Source of the DNA: Bremia lactucae
Taxonomy: Eukaryota; Oomycota; Peronosporomycetes; Peronosporales; Peronosporaceae
Length of the DNA stretch: 28,946 nt
Assembly (NCBI RefSeq): GCF_004359215.1
Contig: NC_090610.1
Location: 2,677,999-2,706,944, forward strand
Direction: 5' to 3'
Both the position numbers and the translations under genes were made by a program. The notes under the pieces were generated by a model. It had not been told where the DNA came from and made no database searches. It worked only from the letters and a program-made list of their open reading frames with translations. Shown in pieces: positions 28,266 through 28,946 of this stretch (position 1 is its first letter; every line of letters begins with the position of its first letter).

Positions 28266-28693
28266 CTGGAATCGTTTAATGACAACCAAAGTAACTTTGG
28301 GACCATCTTTATATTTTTCAAGAAAGGCTTTTTATGTATGCTATACAACTTAAATTGCCATAGCTTGTCAACGTGACTTGAATGTTAAACGAAATAATAT
28401 AGAATCATGTAATCGCTTTGTTCATCATCACACGGTATGGCGGCCGCTATATATGTTCTAGCCAATCACTACCTGTCAGATAGGGATAATAAAGCCTTAC
28501 AGATCTTAAGAAGTTGGCACCATCACGCTGTCGACGCCTACAAAGTATCAAAAAAAACAAGCTATTATTTGCTATTATTTCGCGAAAGCCCAACTCGACT
28601 CGGCTGAGATTTTGTACTTGCTTTTGCAGTGCAGTTAAAAGCGTGTGAATTTAGAGGCATGTAGCTCCATCAATGGAGTTGGGCAACACTGAT
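28266..28693. other. Downstream flank of the HIR3-like gene
   Basis: About 430 bp of non-coding DNA that should contain the 3' UTR and polyadenylation region; an AATAAA lies at about 28487-28492. No further gene is visible before the LTR. Confidence 0.5.
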
Positions 28694-28946
28694 TGTAACG
28701 GGGTGTATCGTTACATGAAATTAACACTTGAAGGTTGTTAATTAATATATTATCTAGAAGGTAGATAATATTTGGAGGATATTACTTTATATAGTAATGT
28801 CCTGAATTCTTATCCATAAATAGGTATAGACCATTATGTCTATTTATTCCGCAGACTAATCAGCTGTAGAAGTAATCAAAGAGAGTTACAAGATAAGATA
28901 GATAAGAATTCATTTACATGTTTAGTATTAGTTTATAGTTAAGTCA
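28694..28946 (+). mobile_element. Family A LTR, cut by the window end
   Basis: Begins TGTAACGGGGTGTATCGTTA, an intact form of the family A start, and aligns with the minus-strand LTR 1725-1470 through TATTATCTAGAAGGTAGATA, GGTATAGACCATTAT and the AGATAGATAA region. About 250 of roughly 460 bp lie in the window. It opens 428 bp after the stop codon of the HIR3-like gene; whether a full element or a solo LTR follows cannot be seen. Confidence 0.8.

Overview
The window looks like a repeat-rich stretch of an oomycete (Peronosporales-type) genome. This rests on a single-exon 2,033-codon host gene at the right end and on Ty3/Gypsy retroelements whose RT, RNase H and integrase wording resembles oomycete Gypsy families; no species can be named from the sequence. 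There are no bacterial operons, tRNAs, rRNAs or CRISPR arrays. A 761-base N gap and a single N at a duplication junction show this is draft assembly.

Left part (1-16.6 kb): a nest of LTR retroelements. Family A contributes a broken minus-strand gag (about 113-1154) behind a 459-bp LTR (1267-1725) with a candidate primer-binding site; this LTR truncates an older family B LTR (1726-2139). Family B then forms two defective elements in opposite orientation: B-plus (LTR 2193-2724, gag, protease, remnants of RT/RNase H, LTR 6742-7292) and B-minus (LTR 16588-16065, gag, protease segment present twice, RT/RNase H remnant, LTR 10186-9636). Between them (7293-9635) lie pieces of a third, rearranged B copy holding the integrase C-terminus. 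Both main copies have lost the RT catalytic core and essentially all integrase, and they share the same inactivating lesions, so any movement would need proteins from elsewhere.

The most unusual signal is a region between pol and the 3' LTR of family B that reads as protein on the strand opposite to gag-pol. Diverged copies keep the same peptide wording across differing DNA, which suggests a genuine antisense ORF.

Middle part (16.6-21.9 kb): low-coding, AT-rich DNA with one unassigned 120-codon ORF and a heavily decayed minus-strand Ty3/Gypsy pol with a chromodomain-like tail (about 21.69-19.13 kb).

Right part (21.9-28.95 kb): a HIR3/CABIN1-like TPR protein gene (22164-28265), expected to work in the HIRA histone-chaperone complex. 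Its start codon lies inside a 46-bp inverted repeat whose other arm is about 150 bp upstream; between the arms are three ~40-bp repeats built on CATATG palindromes. Another family A LTR begins at 28694 and runs off the window.
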